From G965216905 sp965216905 (lineage in GTDB: Bacteria > Actinomycetota > Acidimicrobiia > Spongiisociales > ZC4RG35), in the NCBI GenBank assembly GCA_965216905.1, contig OZ244213.1, positions 2,666,001 through 2,730,000 on the forward strand: DNA of 64,000 nucleotides, given 5' to 3'. The translations under genes and the position numbers were made by a program. Below are positions 1 to 8,141 of the stretch, one piece after another; within the stretch, counting starts at the first letter, position 1; each line of letters begins with the position of its first letter. The notes below the pieces were generated by a model, which did no database searches, was not told the DNA's origin, and saw only the letters and a program-made list of their open reading frames with translations.

Positions 1-204
1 CTGAATCTCCGCCTCGAGCCGGGCGATGTCGGTGTCGCTGTGATCACCGTCTTCGAGCTTGGCCTCGGCGCGACGCCCCGCTTCGATCTCCTGGGCCAAC
101 TGGATCTCACCGTCGGCGGTGAGAAGCGAGAAGGTCCCGATTCCGTCCAGGTACTGCCGGACGGCCTCGTCTCCGGCATCCATGGCGTTCATGCGGCGGT
201 TCAT
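1..204 (-). CDS. Sigma-70 family RNA polymerase sigma factor, N-terminal part (runs off window)
   Basis: Reading right to left, 68 codons stay open to the window edge. Residues about 13-43 (AVRQYLDGIGTFSLLT, then EIQLAQEIEAG) match sigma region 1.2 of principal or group 2 sigma factors, the part that contacts promoter discriminator DNA. The rest (regions 2-4) lies outside. I chose the ATG at 204; in-frame ATGs at 192 and 183 are alternatives, and the frame stays open further upstream, so a longer N-terminus with region 1.1 cannot be excluded. It is divergent from the GNAT gene at 317, and the 112 bp between them should hold both promoters. Confidence 0.8.
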   Translation of the reverse strand, partial: MNRRMNAMDAGDEAVRQYLDGIGTFSLLTADGEIQLAQEIEAGRRAEAKLEDGDHSDTDIARLEAEIQ

Positions 205-316
205 GATCTCTCGTCGTCCCCTGTCGTCACCGAGCCGGCCGGAGCCTGCTCCAAACCTCTGCTCGTTCCTCTCACGCTGCTTACGCGGCGCACTACCCGC
301 TGTATCGGAGGTGTCA

Positions 317-1318
317 ATGGTCGGGTTGAGAGCTTTTCCGGAAAAAAAGATCTCGATTGGACTCCCGGCTGGTACAACCCCTGAAGTGAAGACACTCGCC
401 GACCTCTCCGAGTTCCGCGTTTCTCCCCTCACCGCAGGGGATATCGCCGCAGCCGTTCGGGTCTTCGGCTCGGTGGAGAAAGCCGTCGACGGCGAGGTCC
501 TGGTCGACGAGGGGGATTTGGCGGCCACCTGGTCGATGCCGACGTTCGACCTGGCGACCATGTCCATCAGAGTGTTCGAGGGTGACCGGATGATTGCCTG
601 CGGCGAGGTCTTGGAGGGACGAGCCGAGGTTGCAGTCGTTCCCGACCGTTGGGGGCGAGGGATCGGTGAAGCGTTGGCTCGATGGACGTGGGAGGTGGCC
701 GCCGCCGCGGGTATGGCAACGGTCGGCCAGACGGTCAGCGATCGCAACGAGCGCGCTCACCGTCTGTTCGGGGAGCTCGGCTACTTCGTCGGGTGGCAGT
801 CATGGATCCTGCGGCGTTCCATCACTGCCGGCATGGAACCGCCCGACTTGGGCCCCGGCATCACGTTGCGTCCGATCCGTCGCCCCGAGGACGACCGGGT
901 GGTATTCGATGTCATCGACGCCGCCTTCAACGAGTGGCGTGATCGCCCCGGCTGGTCGTTCGAGGATTGGCGAGCCGGAAAGCTGGAGCATCCGTCCTCG
1001 CGCCCGGACCTGTCGGTGATCGCCGAGGTCGACGGCTCGCCCGTGGGAGCCGGCATCGCCTTCATCTATGAGGACGACGCCCAAAACGAAGGGTGGGTGG
1101 AGCAGATCGCGGTCGCCAAGTCCCACCGCGGGCGGGGGTTGGGGAGGGCGATGCTGACGCAGATGTTCCGCAACTTCGCCGCCGCCGGCAGGCCGCAGGC
1201 CGGTCTTGCCACCGACTCTCGGACGGGGGCCCTCAGCTTGTACGAGCACGTCGGGATGAGCGTGGCGGAGAGCTACACCCGGTTCACCAAGGACCTGGGG
1301 ATGGAGTCGGGGGACTGA
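317..1318 (+). CDS. Two-domain GNAT-family N-acetyltransferase
   Basis: The protein is 333 aa with two GCN5-related acetyltransferase folds in tandem. The first holds the acetyl-CoA loop-like stretch VVPDRWGRGIGEAL; the second (about residue 175 onward) holds IAVAKSHRGRGLGRAML, a clear Q/RxxGxG/A motif A. Tandem GNATs of this layout include mycothiol synthase and aminoglycoside-type enzymes in actinobacteria, but the substrate cannot be read from sequence. The start is the ATG at 317 because a strong GGAGGT ribosome binding site lies a few bases before it. It is followed after 45 bp by tRNA-Val. Confidence 0.85.
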   Translation: MVGLRAFPEKKISIGLPAGTTPEVKTLADLSEFRVSPLTAGDIAAAVRVFGSVEKAVDGEVLVDEGDLAATWSMPTFDLATMSIRVFEGDRMIACGEVLEGRAEVAVVPDRWGRGIGEALARWTWEVAAAAGMATVGQTVSDRNERAHRLFGELGYFVGWQSWILRRSITAGMEPPDLGPGITLRPIRRPEDDRVVFDVIDAAFNEWRDRPGWSFEDWRAGKLEHPSSRPDLSVIAEVDGSPVGAGIAFIYEDDAQNEGWVEQIAVAKSHRGRGLGRAMLTQMFRNFAAAGRPQAGLATDSRTGALSLYEHVGMSVAESYTRFTKDLGMESGD

Positions 1319-1363
1319 TACCATCCGGTACTCGCCGTCACCGCCCTTCGATGGTGAGAGATC

Positions 1364-1436
1364 GGGCGTTTAGCTCAGTCGGGAGAGCGCTTCCCTTACA
1401 AGGAAGAGGTCGGCGGTTCGAGCCCGTCAACGCCCA
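1364..1436 (+). tRNA. tRNA-Val, anticodon UAC
   Basis: A full cloverleaf can be folded: acceptor stem GGGCGTT/AACGCCC with A as discriminator, D-arm GCTCAGTCGGGAGAGC, anticodon stem CTTCC/GGAAG with loop CTTACAA (anticodon TAC, read as UAC, valine), and T-arm with TTCGAGC loop. CCA is not fully encoded (only CC follows the A). Its 3' half is the integration site of the downstream mobile element, and the insertion leaves this copy intact. Confidence 0.95.
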
Positions 1437-1438
1437 CC
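1390..1438 (+). repeat. attL, left copy of the 49-bp direct repeat
   Basis: These 49 bp cover the anticodon stem-loop to 3' end of tRNA-Val plus CC and are identical to 13654-13702. Sequence diverges at once on both sides of the two copies, as expected for integrase attachment cores. Confidence 0.92.
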
Positions 1439-1449
1439 GCCGAAACCCC

Positions 1450-2607
1450 TTATGTAGCAAGGGTCTCCGGCTCTCTGGTGGGGAGCTCAACGACCGCTGG
1501 TCCACGTTTGGTCCGCGCCTGGTCCGCGCGTGAAGCGTTTCTGGCCTGTTCGAGACGGTCGGTGGCGGCTTCGTCGACCCCGTCATAGAGGTGGCCGTAG
1601 ACGTCGAATACGGTCCGCGTGCTCTCGTGGCCGAGGCGATCCGCGATGTATTTCGGGGACTCTCCTTGGGCGATCAGCAACGCGACGTGGGTGTGGCGGA
1701 GGTCGTGGGGTGTGCACGGCGAACCCACCGAAGCGTCCACCGCCGGGTTCCAATAGCGGGAGCGGAACCGGTTGTAGTCGAGGGGGCCTCCCCGGGGCAT
1801 CGAGAAGATCAGGTCGGACGACGAGGGATACGTGGAGAGCTGGGCGACGAGTTCGTCGACGACGAACTGTGGGATCCCGATCGTGCGTCGTGCCTTGCGG
1901 GTCTTGAGCGGGCTGGTGACCATTCGGCCGGTTCCCTGGCGCGAAAGCTGCTCATCAACGCGCAAGGTTCGCCGAAGCGGATCGAAGTCGTCGATGCGGA
2001 GTGCCGCCAACTCTCCGAAGCGGAGGCCGGTGTAGGCGCCGGTGAGCACCAGAGCGCGGTAGCGGGTCTCAATGGTGTCGGCGAGTTCCTCGACCTCGCC
2101 GGGCGACAGGAAACGCCGTTCCGGGGTCTCGATCCTTGGGAGCTTGACTTCCCGGCACGGGGAACGGGTGATGATCCCGTCGGTGACGGCGACACGAAAG
2201 GCGCGGGATACGATCTGATAGGCCTTGCTGATCGTCGCCGGCGCGTAGCCGCGTTGTTCGAGGTCGGCGACCCAACGGCGGATGTCCATCGGATCGACCC
2301 CGGCGAGCGTTCGTTCGCCGAATGCGGGGAGGATGAGACTGTTCAGCAGGCTTTGATCGCGTGCACGTGATGAGGGCCGGCGATTGAGACGGGTCGCCTC
2401 GACCTTGCCGGCCCACTGGCTTAACACGGTCTGCCCGAGCGCAGGGTCCACCCAGTCTCCGCGGGCCTTGTCTCGTTCCTTCTCGATGAGCCAGCGTTCG
2501 GCGTCGAGTTTGCGGGTGAACGCTCGCGTCCGTTCCCGCCCATCGGGAGCGCGATAGCGCGCAAGATACGGCTTGGACCGGTCTGGCCGCTTTCGGATCG
2601 ATCCCAC
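1450..2607 (-). CDS. int: Tyrosine recombinase integrase of the tRNA-Val element
   Basis: The protein is 385 aa. It has an N-terminal AP2-like arm-binding domain (GSIRKRPDRSKPYLARYRAPDG), a SAM-like core-binding domain (about 60-155) and a catalytic domain with the expected residues: R196 (TGLRFGE), a lysine near 235 in the beta-hairpin, H301 and R304 (HDLRH), H327 (LGHES) and nucleophile Y337 (YGHLY). It starts with GTG at 2607 behind a GGGAGGAG site, two bases after the excisionase-like gene's stop, so the two are co-transcribed. The gene points toward attL, and arm-type repeats overlap its 3' coding end. It should catalyse site-specific integration and excision at tRNA-Val. Confidence 0.95.
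   Translation of the reverse strand: MGSIRKRPDRSKPYLARYRAPDGRERTRAFTRKLDAERWLIEKERDKARGDWVDPALGQTVLSQWAGKVEATRLNRRPSSRARDQSLLNSLILPAFGERTLAGVDPMDIRRWVADLEQRGYAPATISKAYQIVSRAFRVAVTDGIITRSPCREVKLPRIETPERRFLSPGEVEELADTIETRYRALVLTGAYTGLRFGELAALRIDDFDPLRRTLRVDEQLSRQGTGRMVTSPLKTRKARRTIGIPQFVVDELVAQLSTYPSSSDLIFSMPRGGPLDYNRFRSRYWNPAVDASVGSPCTPHDLRHTHVALLIAQGESPKYIADRLGHESTRTVFDVYGHLYDGVDEAATDRLEQARNASRADQARTKRGPAVVELPTREPETLAT
1498..1528 (+). promoter_or_regulatory. Probable integrase arm-type binding sites, left end
   Basis: Three direct copies of TGGTCCRCG start at 1498, 1509 and 1520, exactly 11 bp apart (about one helical turn). The same 9-mer occurs three times with the same spacing and orientation near the right end (13508-13538). 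They lie inside the integrase 3' coding end. Function as arm sites is inferred from position and periodicity. Confidence 0.65.
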
Positions 2608-2609
2608 GA

Positions 2610-2912
2610 TCAGTCTCCTCCCGTCGTCTCTCCGGGAATTGGTTCCGCTCCCCGGCGGATCGTGTTCAACGGTACACAGCGGCTGTGACGACCCTGTGAC
2701 AGGTGGTTGTCACTCCCCGGGCAGGGCTGGGGAGGGTGGAATTGGCGAGTGATCCAGTTTTCGACGTCACACCATCGGAACCGAAGGTGCCGACCGACCC
2801 GGAACCCGGGCGGGCCCTCACGGCGGTAACGCCACACGTAGATGGTCGCGACGGGCACCTCCAGGTAGTCGGCGACCTCTTTGACGGTGAGGAGCGGCTC
2901 GAGAGACTCCAT
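2610..2912 (-). CDS. Excisionase-like helix-turn-helix DNA-binding protein
   Basis: A 100-aa protein beginning MESLEPLLTVKEVADYLEV, the typical opening of MerR-like HTH_17 (excisionase family) proteins. The recognition part follows (VATIYVWRYRREGPPG) and ends with the conserved FRVGRHLRFRWCDVENWI. The C-terminal 40 residues are not conserved-looking. In actinobacterial integrative elements this small gene sits directly upstream of int and steers excision. The ATG at 2912 is chosen because the HTH begins right after it; longer in-frame starts exist up to 3035. Confidence 0.8.
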   Translation of the reverse strand: MESLEPLLTVKEVADYLEVPVATIYVWRYRREGPPGFRVGRHLRFRWCDVENWITRQFHPPQPCPGSDNHLSQGRHSRCVPLNTIRRGAEPIPGETTGGD

Positions 2913-3477
2913 GTCCTGATCTTCTGATCCAACCCTTTCGCTCGAGTGCCCATCTGGGTCCAAGGACCCTGTCATTCCGTTGCCATTTCGGCTGTTCTGC
3001 CTGGTCAGAGCGCATCCGCCGACTCGGTCAGCCACCGGCTGATGCTCGCCCTGGAACGGCGCATCGAGGGGACCAAGACCTGGTGGTGGAGGCGAGTTGG
3101 AGGGTTGCTAACACTTTGCTGAAAGGGTGGCCGTGTCTGATCGCGGTCATGGCCTGCGCCTCGGACTCCAGCAACGTTCGATTGTCGGCCGGCGGGTCCG
3201 GTTCGGCAGGCACCTGGATGCTGGATTGGTCGCGGCTTCGCCAGAACCCGACGGATCCAGGTGTTATCGAGATCCGAATCCGACGACACGCGTCCTACCG
3301 CTCCGAAGGGTCCAACCAAGCACGCGATGACGCTTGCTCCACCCACGCCAATAGACCGCGTCCCTCCAGGAACGAGAGCCATCCTCGTAGTCCCGTCTCG
3401 CCCAACCAGCACGAAGGACACACGCATCTGCAACGAGTTGCTCTCGGTGTGCCGGTCTACCGCCCGGCGGGTGGACC
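2913..3477. other. Intergenic region between excisionase and relaxase genes
   Basis: About 565 bp without a gene I can name. A minus-strand 61-codon frame (3028-3213) is the only candidate and is listed separately. MobF transfer origins usually lie beside the relaxase gene, so this is the natural place for oriT, but I could not pick out a convincing nic site or inverted-repeat set by eye. Confidence 0.4.
3028..3213 (-). CDS. Small hypothetical protein (61 aa), doubtful
   Basis: A GTG-started frame whose first 40 residues (PAEPDPPADNRTLLESEAQA, then TAIRHGHPFSKVLATL) look like a real acidic, helical protein. After that the composition turns into Ser/Arg-rich shadow-like sequence, suggesting a frameshift or a remnant. 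No family recognised. It would precede the excisionase-like gene on the same strand. Confidence 0.25.
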   Translation of the reverse strand: MPAEPDPPADNRTLLESEAQAMTAIRHGHPFSKVLATLQLASTTRSWSPRCAVPGRASAGG

Positions 3478-6276
3478 GTGTTGAGTCTGGCGAGGGCGGC
3501 GAAGGACTACTACCTGCGCAAGCTGGGTGAGATCTCCCCTGGGGAGGATTACTACCTGCGGGGCGGCACGGCCACCGGGTGGTGGCGAGGGAGCGGCGCC
3601 ACCGAGCTCGGCCTTGCGGGGTCGGTGACCACGGAGGGGCTGGTGCGGCTGTTCGACGGTCAACATCCGGGCACGGGTGAGCAGCTCGGCCGGAGCCTGC
3701 GCAGGGATGGGGTGGCGGCGTGGGACGTTACCTTCTCGGCAGACAAGTCGGTGTCATTGCTGTGGGCCCTTGGCGACGACGAGACCCGCAGTGAGGTAGT
3801 GGCGGCGTTCGATGAGGCCACGTCGCAGGCGTTGGGGTATCTGGAGTCGGTGGCGTCAGCGACCAGGGGCGCCTCGAAGACGCCGGTGCTCGACGGCGAC
3901 GGTGACCCAGTCGTCACCGAGGACGGGACACCCAGGTTCCGGGTGGAGACGTGGCCCATCGCCACCACGGGATATGTGGCCGCATCGTTCACCGAGTACA
4001 CGTCCCGTGCTGACGATCCGCAGCTCCATACCCATGTGGTGGTCGCCAACAAGGTCAAGGGCGTCGACGGGAAATGGCGCACCGTCGACGGGCGGCTGTT
4101 GTTCCGGTACCAGTTGGCGGCCGGGTACCTCCACGAGGCCGTCCTGAGACATGAGTTGACGCAACGGCTGGGGGTGCGGTGGCAGCCGGTCCGCAACGGG
4201 ATGGCCGACATTGCCGGGTTCACCCGCGCTCAGATTGAAGCGTTTTCAACCAGGCGCCATCAGCTCGAGCAGTGGCGCCAGGACCATGGTCTCGCCGATT
4301 CGGCAGCGGCACGCCAGGTGGCGGTGCTCGCCACCCGTACGCCGAAGACCGATCATCCGCTCGAGGCACTCGAGGACGAGTGGCGGCGTCGCGCCGCCGA
4401 GTTGGGCCTGACTCCCGAGTGGCTCACGCGACTGATAGGTGCCGACCGCCATGTGACGTCCGTCGATTCGGCGAGCCTGTTCGAACATCTGGCGTCACCA
4501 GATGGACTCACCGAACGCGTCTCCACGTTCGAACTGCCCGACGTGATCAAGGAGATCGCCGCCGCGCTCCCTCGAGGCGGCACCAGACACGACATCGAGT
4601 CCCTCGCCGAGGCCTTCCTCGACGACGGCCAGGTCGTGTCGCTTGTCGGCATTCCCACCACCGGAGTGGGGGATGACTCCGACGTTCTTGCCGACGCTGC
4701 CCGCAAACGAGTGAGGGACCGAGGCACCGAGGAGGATACTGGGATGATGCGACGTCGGGACGGGAGTCTCTTCCCCGGGGCCCGTCGCGAACGTCGCTAC
4801 AGCACGACCGAGCTGTTGGAGACCGAACAGCGGATCATCGAACACGCCATTGCCGGCATCGGCGGCGGACGTTGGACCGCACCCAGCCGTCTCGTCGAAG
4901 CCAGGATGCGGCGGCAGCAGCATCTCACCGATGAACAGTCCGACATGGTGCGACACTTCGCCGCCTCGGGCAACGCCATCGATATTGGGATCGGCCCGGC
5001 AGGGACCGGCAAGACCAATGTCATGGCGAGGATCCGCGAGCTCGCCGCGCTCACAGGTAGCCCGATCTTCGGTGGGGCGCTCGCCGGTAGGACCGCCGCC
5101 GGTCTCCAAACCGCCACCGGCATTCCGTCGACGACCCTGGCCCGACTGATCGCCGACAGCCGAAACGGAGACGGCCTTCCCCACGGTGCGATCATGGTGG
5201 TCGACGAGGCGGGGATGATCGGCACCCGCCAACTCGCTGCCGTCGCTGACCTCGTCGAGGCGGCGTCTGGGAAGCTGATCCTGATCGGTGACGATCGTCA
5301 GCTGCCCGAGATTGGTGCCGGCGGCCTGTTCCGAGCGCTCGCCAACCGACTCCCCGTCGCGGAACTCACTGCGAACGTGCGTCAACGCCAGCAATGGGAA
5401 CGTGACGCTCTGGTTGACCTGCGAGACGGATCCGTCGACCAGGCGATCGAGGCGTACCTGCAGCGGGGCCGACTGATCATCGGAGGAGCCAGAAACGACA
5501 CCATGGATAGGGCAGTGGCGGACTGGTACCGGCACGTCGTATTCAACGGTGATGTCACGTCGGGGCTTCTCATCGCGTCCGACAACGACACCGTCGCCGA
5601 ACTCAACCATCGGGCCCGTATCCACGTAGCTGGCTCAGGACAGCTCACCGGGCCGACCGTCGACGTGGGGGAGCGGACCTACGGAACCGGGGACCGGATC
5701 CTCTGCCGCAGGAACCAGAACCGGCTCGGGGTGCTCAACGGCGACCTCGGCACGGTCGTTGCTGTCGACCAGGCCCAAGCCGGCCTGATGGTTCGCCTCG
5801 ATCGCGGCCCTGAAATCAGGAATCTCCCCGCCTGGTATCTCGAGCAGGGTCACGTCGACTACGGCTACGCCATGACCGGCCACAAAGCCCAAGGTGTCAC
5901 CACCGGTCGGACCTTCGTGGTCGTCGACGGGACCACTGACCGGGAATGGACGTACGTCGCGTTGAGTCGGGGCCGCCAAGCCAACACCTTGTATGTCGCA
6001 GACTTTGTGCCGGGTGAGGAATCGTGCATCCACATCACCCACGCCGACGGCGACGATGCTCTCGATCGCCTCACGGCCGCGCTCAATCGGCGCTTGAGTC
6101 ACACCGCTGCCATCGACCATGCCCGGTCGACGCGCACGGACGCCCGTGATCGGCTCGGCCTACCCCCACCGAGCAGCGACATCGCCGCTCGCGTTGCTTG
6201 GATCGCCGAGCGCCGAACCGAACGGGATGCAGTCCGAAGGCAGTCCCCGGGCCTCGATAGGGCGGTTGGCGGCTGA
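3478..6276 (+). CDS. MobF-family relaxase-helicase (TrwC/TraI-like)
   Basis: The protein is 932 aa. The N-terminal TrwC relaxase domain has candidate catalytic tyrosines (DYYLRKLGE, then EDYYLRGG) and part of the three-histidine metal site in PQLHTHVVVANKV (H184, H186). From about residue 490 comes an AAA_30/RecD-like helicase with Walker A GPAGTGKT (about 506), Walker B VVDEAGM (about 574), and a late motif TGHKAQGVT. The family nicks oriT, stays attached to the 5' end and unwinds the strand during conjugation. It starts at a GTG giving MLSL, the usual MobF N-terminus. It is shorter than many TraI proteins, and no mating-pair genes accompany it. Confidence 0.93.
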   Translation: MLSLARAAKDYYLRKLGEISPGEDYYLRGGTATGWWRGSGATELGLAGSVTTEGLVRLFDGQHPGTGEQLGRSLRRDGVAAWDVTFSADKSVSLLWALGDDETRSEVVAAFDEATSQALGYLESVASATRGASKTPVLDGDGDPVVTEDGTPRFRVETWPIATTGYVAASFTEYTSRADDPQLHTHVVVANKVKGVDGKWRTVDGRLLFRYQLAAGYLHEAVLRHELTQRLGVRWQPVRNGMADIAGFTRAQIEAFSTRRHQLEQWRQDHGLADSAAARQVAVLATRTPKTDHPLEALEDEWRRRAAELGLTPEWLTRLIGADRHVTSVDSASLFEHLASPDGLTERVSTFELPDVIKEIAAALPRGGTRHDIESLAEAFLDDGQVVSLVGIPTTGVGDDSDVLADAARKRVRDRGTEEDTGMMRRRDGSLFPGARRERRYSTTELLETEQRIIEHAIAGIGGGRWTAPSRLVEARMRRQQHLTDEQSDMVRHFAASGNAIDIGIGPAGTGKTNVMARIRELAALTGSPIFGGALAGRTAAGLQTATGIPSTTLARLIADSRNGDGLPHGAIMVVDEAGMIGTRQLAAVADLVEAASGKLILIGDDRQLPEIGAGGLFRALANRLPVAELTANVRQRQQWERDALVDLRDGSVDQAIEAYLQRGRLIIGGARNDTMDRAVADWYRHVVFNGDVTSGLLIASDNDTVAELNHRARIHVAGSGQLTGPTVDVGERTYGTGDRILCRRNQNRLGVLNGDLGTVVAVDQAQAGLMVRLDRGPEIRNLPAWYLEQGHVDYGYAMTGHKAQGVTTGRTFVVVDGTTDREWTYVALSRGRQANTLYVADFVPGEESCIHITHADGDDALDRLTAALNRRLSHTAAIDHARSTRTDARDRLGLPPPSSDIAARVAWIAERRTERDAVRRQSPGLDRAVGG

Positions 6277-6449
6277 GCTGAGCGAAGACCACTGAACGTA
6301 GCGACCCAATATCTGAGACCACGTGGATCATGGGGGGCCCACCGCACCCCACAAGCCGCTTGACATCTGCCCCGCGGGATGTCTGTCAGCCCCCCAACCT
6401 CACAGCACCCCACACTTCATCGGCGGAGAGTCCATAAATGGTGCTTACC

Positions 6450-7001
6450 TCATGATCCAACGACCACTAGGAGAGTCGTAGCCATCGGGACTGTCAGCAG
6501 TTTCATGAGAGTCTTCATGTCTTTGTGTGAGTCGAGCAAGTGAGCGGCGAAATCTTGAAACCGTCCAGCCGCCACATGGACGCCTATGACGGAGCTAGCA
6601 CCCAATCGAGTAGCGCCGTATAGCCCCCATATGACGGCGCCAGCGCCCGGCGAGCCATGGAGCCACGCCGTCAGTGGAATGAGATACCAGATCCAGAATC
6701 CGATCCGGCTCGACCCTCCGATGGCGAGCAGAGCCCCGTTCTCGGCAGCCCATCGCAACGGCCCGTGCCTAAGTAGCAGATGCGACGTCTCCACATTCCG
6801 TTGCCATAGCGGCGCACCGAACGCAATACCTGTCATCACGATAAGCAGGGCCACAACGCCGACCGCTGCCCGCGTAGATTTCGGAAACATACTGGCTACG
6901 AATCCCAGGGCGGTCCCAGAAAGCACGCCCGCCAAGACGCCAGCAATGACCGAACTGAGCGCCTTTCGGCCAGCTGTCGAGACCCTCCGAGTCCGGTTCA
7001 C
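6450..7001 (-). CDS. Membrane protein, last gene of the Mau-like cassette (possibly broken)
   Basis: From a GTG at 7001 the frame gives 183 aa with hydrophobic segments such as SSVIAGVLAGVLSGTALGFV and VGVVALLIVMTGIAFGA. I do not recognise the family. In the same frame, an ATG at 7109 with a good AGGAG site 13 bp after the preceding gene's stop opens a hydrophobic peptide (MAVVPIIGLLAALLAGLAQQ) that hits TGA at 7038-7040. The original protein was therefore probably longer and the present gene carries a nonsense codon, or translation restarts at 7001. The placement behind the Cys-rich protein gene suggests one operon. Confidence 0.5.
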   Translation of the reverse strand: MNRTRRVSTAGRKALSSVIAGVLAGVLSGTALGFVASMFPKSTRAAVGVVALLIVMTGIAFGAPLWQRNVETSHLLLRHGPLRWAAENGALLAIGGSSRIGFWIWYLIPLTAWLHGSPGAGAVIWGLYGATRLGASSVIGVHVAAGRFQDFAAHLLDSHKDMKTLMKLLTVPMATTLLVVVGS

Positions 7002-7121
7002 GCCGGACTTCGCGATCCATTCGATCGCGTTGACGCCTCAAGGCAGGGTCTGCTGTGCAAGACCCGCCAGCAGCGCAGCCAATAGTCCTATGATGGGTAC
7101 AACGGCCATCTGATGCCGCTC

Positions 7122-7508
7122 CTAGCAGTAGTTGGAGATAAAGTATGAGCAAGTGCAATATTGGCTCGAGTGGCTCCCGTACTTGATGTCGCAGCATCGA
7201 TAGAGCTTGTACCCACTGCACACATACCAGCAGCAGGAGCCAATGCCGGGACCCGGACACGAAGCGAGGCCGTGGTGCAGGCACCCCCAATATGTATGGC
7301 ATGGCGACGCTGGATGAGCTTCTGCCCTGTGGGTCCAGAACAGCTGACTCGTCAAGGCGAGCATCACAGCACTTCCCAAACGGACCAACACGCTACCGCG
7401 ACCGGCGTCGAGGAGTCTCAAGGGCCCGTCGGGCGGCTTGGTCTCAGGGATGGACAATTCAGGAGTGCTAGCAATCGAGTGCGTTGCTGCCGGAGTGTCA
7501 GCGCTCAT
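7122..7508 (-). CDS. Exported Cys-rich protein resembling methylamine dehydrogenase light chain (MauA-like)
   Basis: 128 aa. A long N-terminal leader with one hydrophobic stretch (about 40-57) ends in AEA-HP, a plausible signal-peptidase site. The remaining about 64 residues carry 11 cysteines (70, 76, 84, 92, 93, 97, 105, 106, 118, 120, 128). Their order, CxxYWxC...CPxPG...CCWYVC...YRCC...CxC, follows the light chain of methylamine dehydrogenase (MauA: CxYWxxC, CPPG, SWxxxC, YRxCC, CxC). The tryptophan aligned with the first TTQ residue is present (W94), but the protein ends before the position of the second, so a TTQ cofactor is not expected. The start at 7508 has a GAGGAGA site and overlaps the MauD-like gene by 11 bp. 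The family assignment rests on pattern matching by eye. Confidence 0.6.
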   Translation of the reverse strand: MSADTPAATHSIASTPELSIPETKPPDGPLRLLDAGRGSVLVRLGSAVMLALTSQLFWTHRAEAHPASPCHTYWGCLHHGLASCPGPGIGSCCWYVCSGYKLYRCCDIKYGSHSSQYCTCSYFISNYC

Positions 7509-8091
7509 TGAATATCTCCTCAGGAGGGTCATCACCGGATACAGCAAACATAGGGGTCGCGTCCTCGGCCGCAAGAACTTCGATGTCGGAGCCAATCCTG
7601 AGAAACACCTTGTCAGTCACGCGTCCGCGCCGAAAGGACAGGGCGAATGGAACCGAGTGGATATCGAGCGCGGCAGCGGCCTCCGTTGCATCCTCGCCCG
7701 TGACGTATGGCAGCCCATGATCGTCAAGCAGCTCGACAAGCTGTTGCACGGCTGGAGTGTCCGGTCGGCCCACGACGAGGCAGAACATGGATTCTCGGGG
7801 GCGCTCCAAGACCTCAATCATTCGCTCGTAGCAATTGCCGCAGCTCCCAGACAGCATGACCACTATTGCTTGGTCTCGCTCTCTCAGGTGGTGGTCCATC
7901 AGCGACCGCACCATGTCGGGAATCTCCGATCCGATCGCTAAACCATCGTCATCAACGCTGAAGCTCGACCGAGTGGAACGATGCGGTTCGAGAGACTTGA
8001 CCGCCATCGTCCGGGTAACTGCGACAAACGCAACAGTCAGGACAACGAGCCAGAGGGTGAGAAGCGTGATTCCCACGTATACGATCGTCAT
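7498..8091 (-). CDS. Membrane-anchored thioredoxin-like protein (MauD-like)
   Basis: 197 aa. One N-terminal membrane anchor (about residues 2-25, VGITLLTLWLVVLTVAFVAV) is followed by a thioredoxin fold with a CGNC active site (LSGSCGNCYER) and a cis-proline loop (HSVPFALS). MauD and MauE are required in methylotrophs to form the disulfides of MauA; here the same trio is adjacent and on one strand. The ATG at 8091 overlaps by ATGA a short frame that looks like the cut-off tail of mauE. The product would act outside the membrane on the Cys-rich protein encoded next (inference). Confidence 0.75.
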   Translation of the reverse strand: MTIVYVGITLLTLWLVVLTVAFVAVTRTMAVKSLEPHRSTRSSFSVDDDGLAIGSEIPDMVRSLMDHHLRERDQAIVVMLSGSCGNCYERMIEVLERPRESMFCLVVGRPDTPAVQQLVELLDDHGLPYVTGEDATEAAAALDIHSVPFALSFRRGRVTDKVFLRIGSDIEVLAAEDATPMFAVSGDDPPEEIFNER

Positions 8092-8141
8092 GAGCGTCGC
8101 GCCAAATCTGCGTCCCGCAACCGTACCCAATCGAGACGCTC

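Noticed and set aside
3005..3433. 142-codon minus-strand frame beside the relaxase gene
   Set aside because: No family features, biased composition and overlap with a better-looking small frame at 3028-3213.
7038..7040. Second selenocysteine codon in the Mau-like cassette
   Set aside because: The TGA is in a linker after a hydrophobic stretch, not at a redox Cys position, and I see no suitable stem-loop after it; a nonsense codon is the simpler reading.
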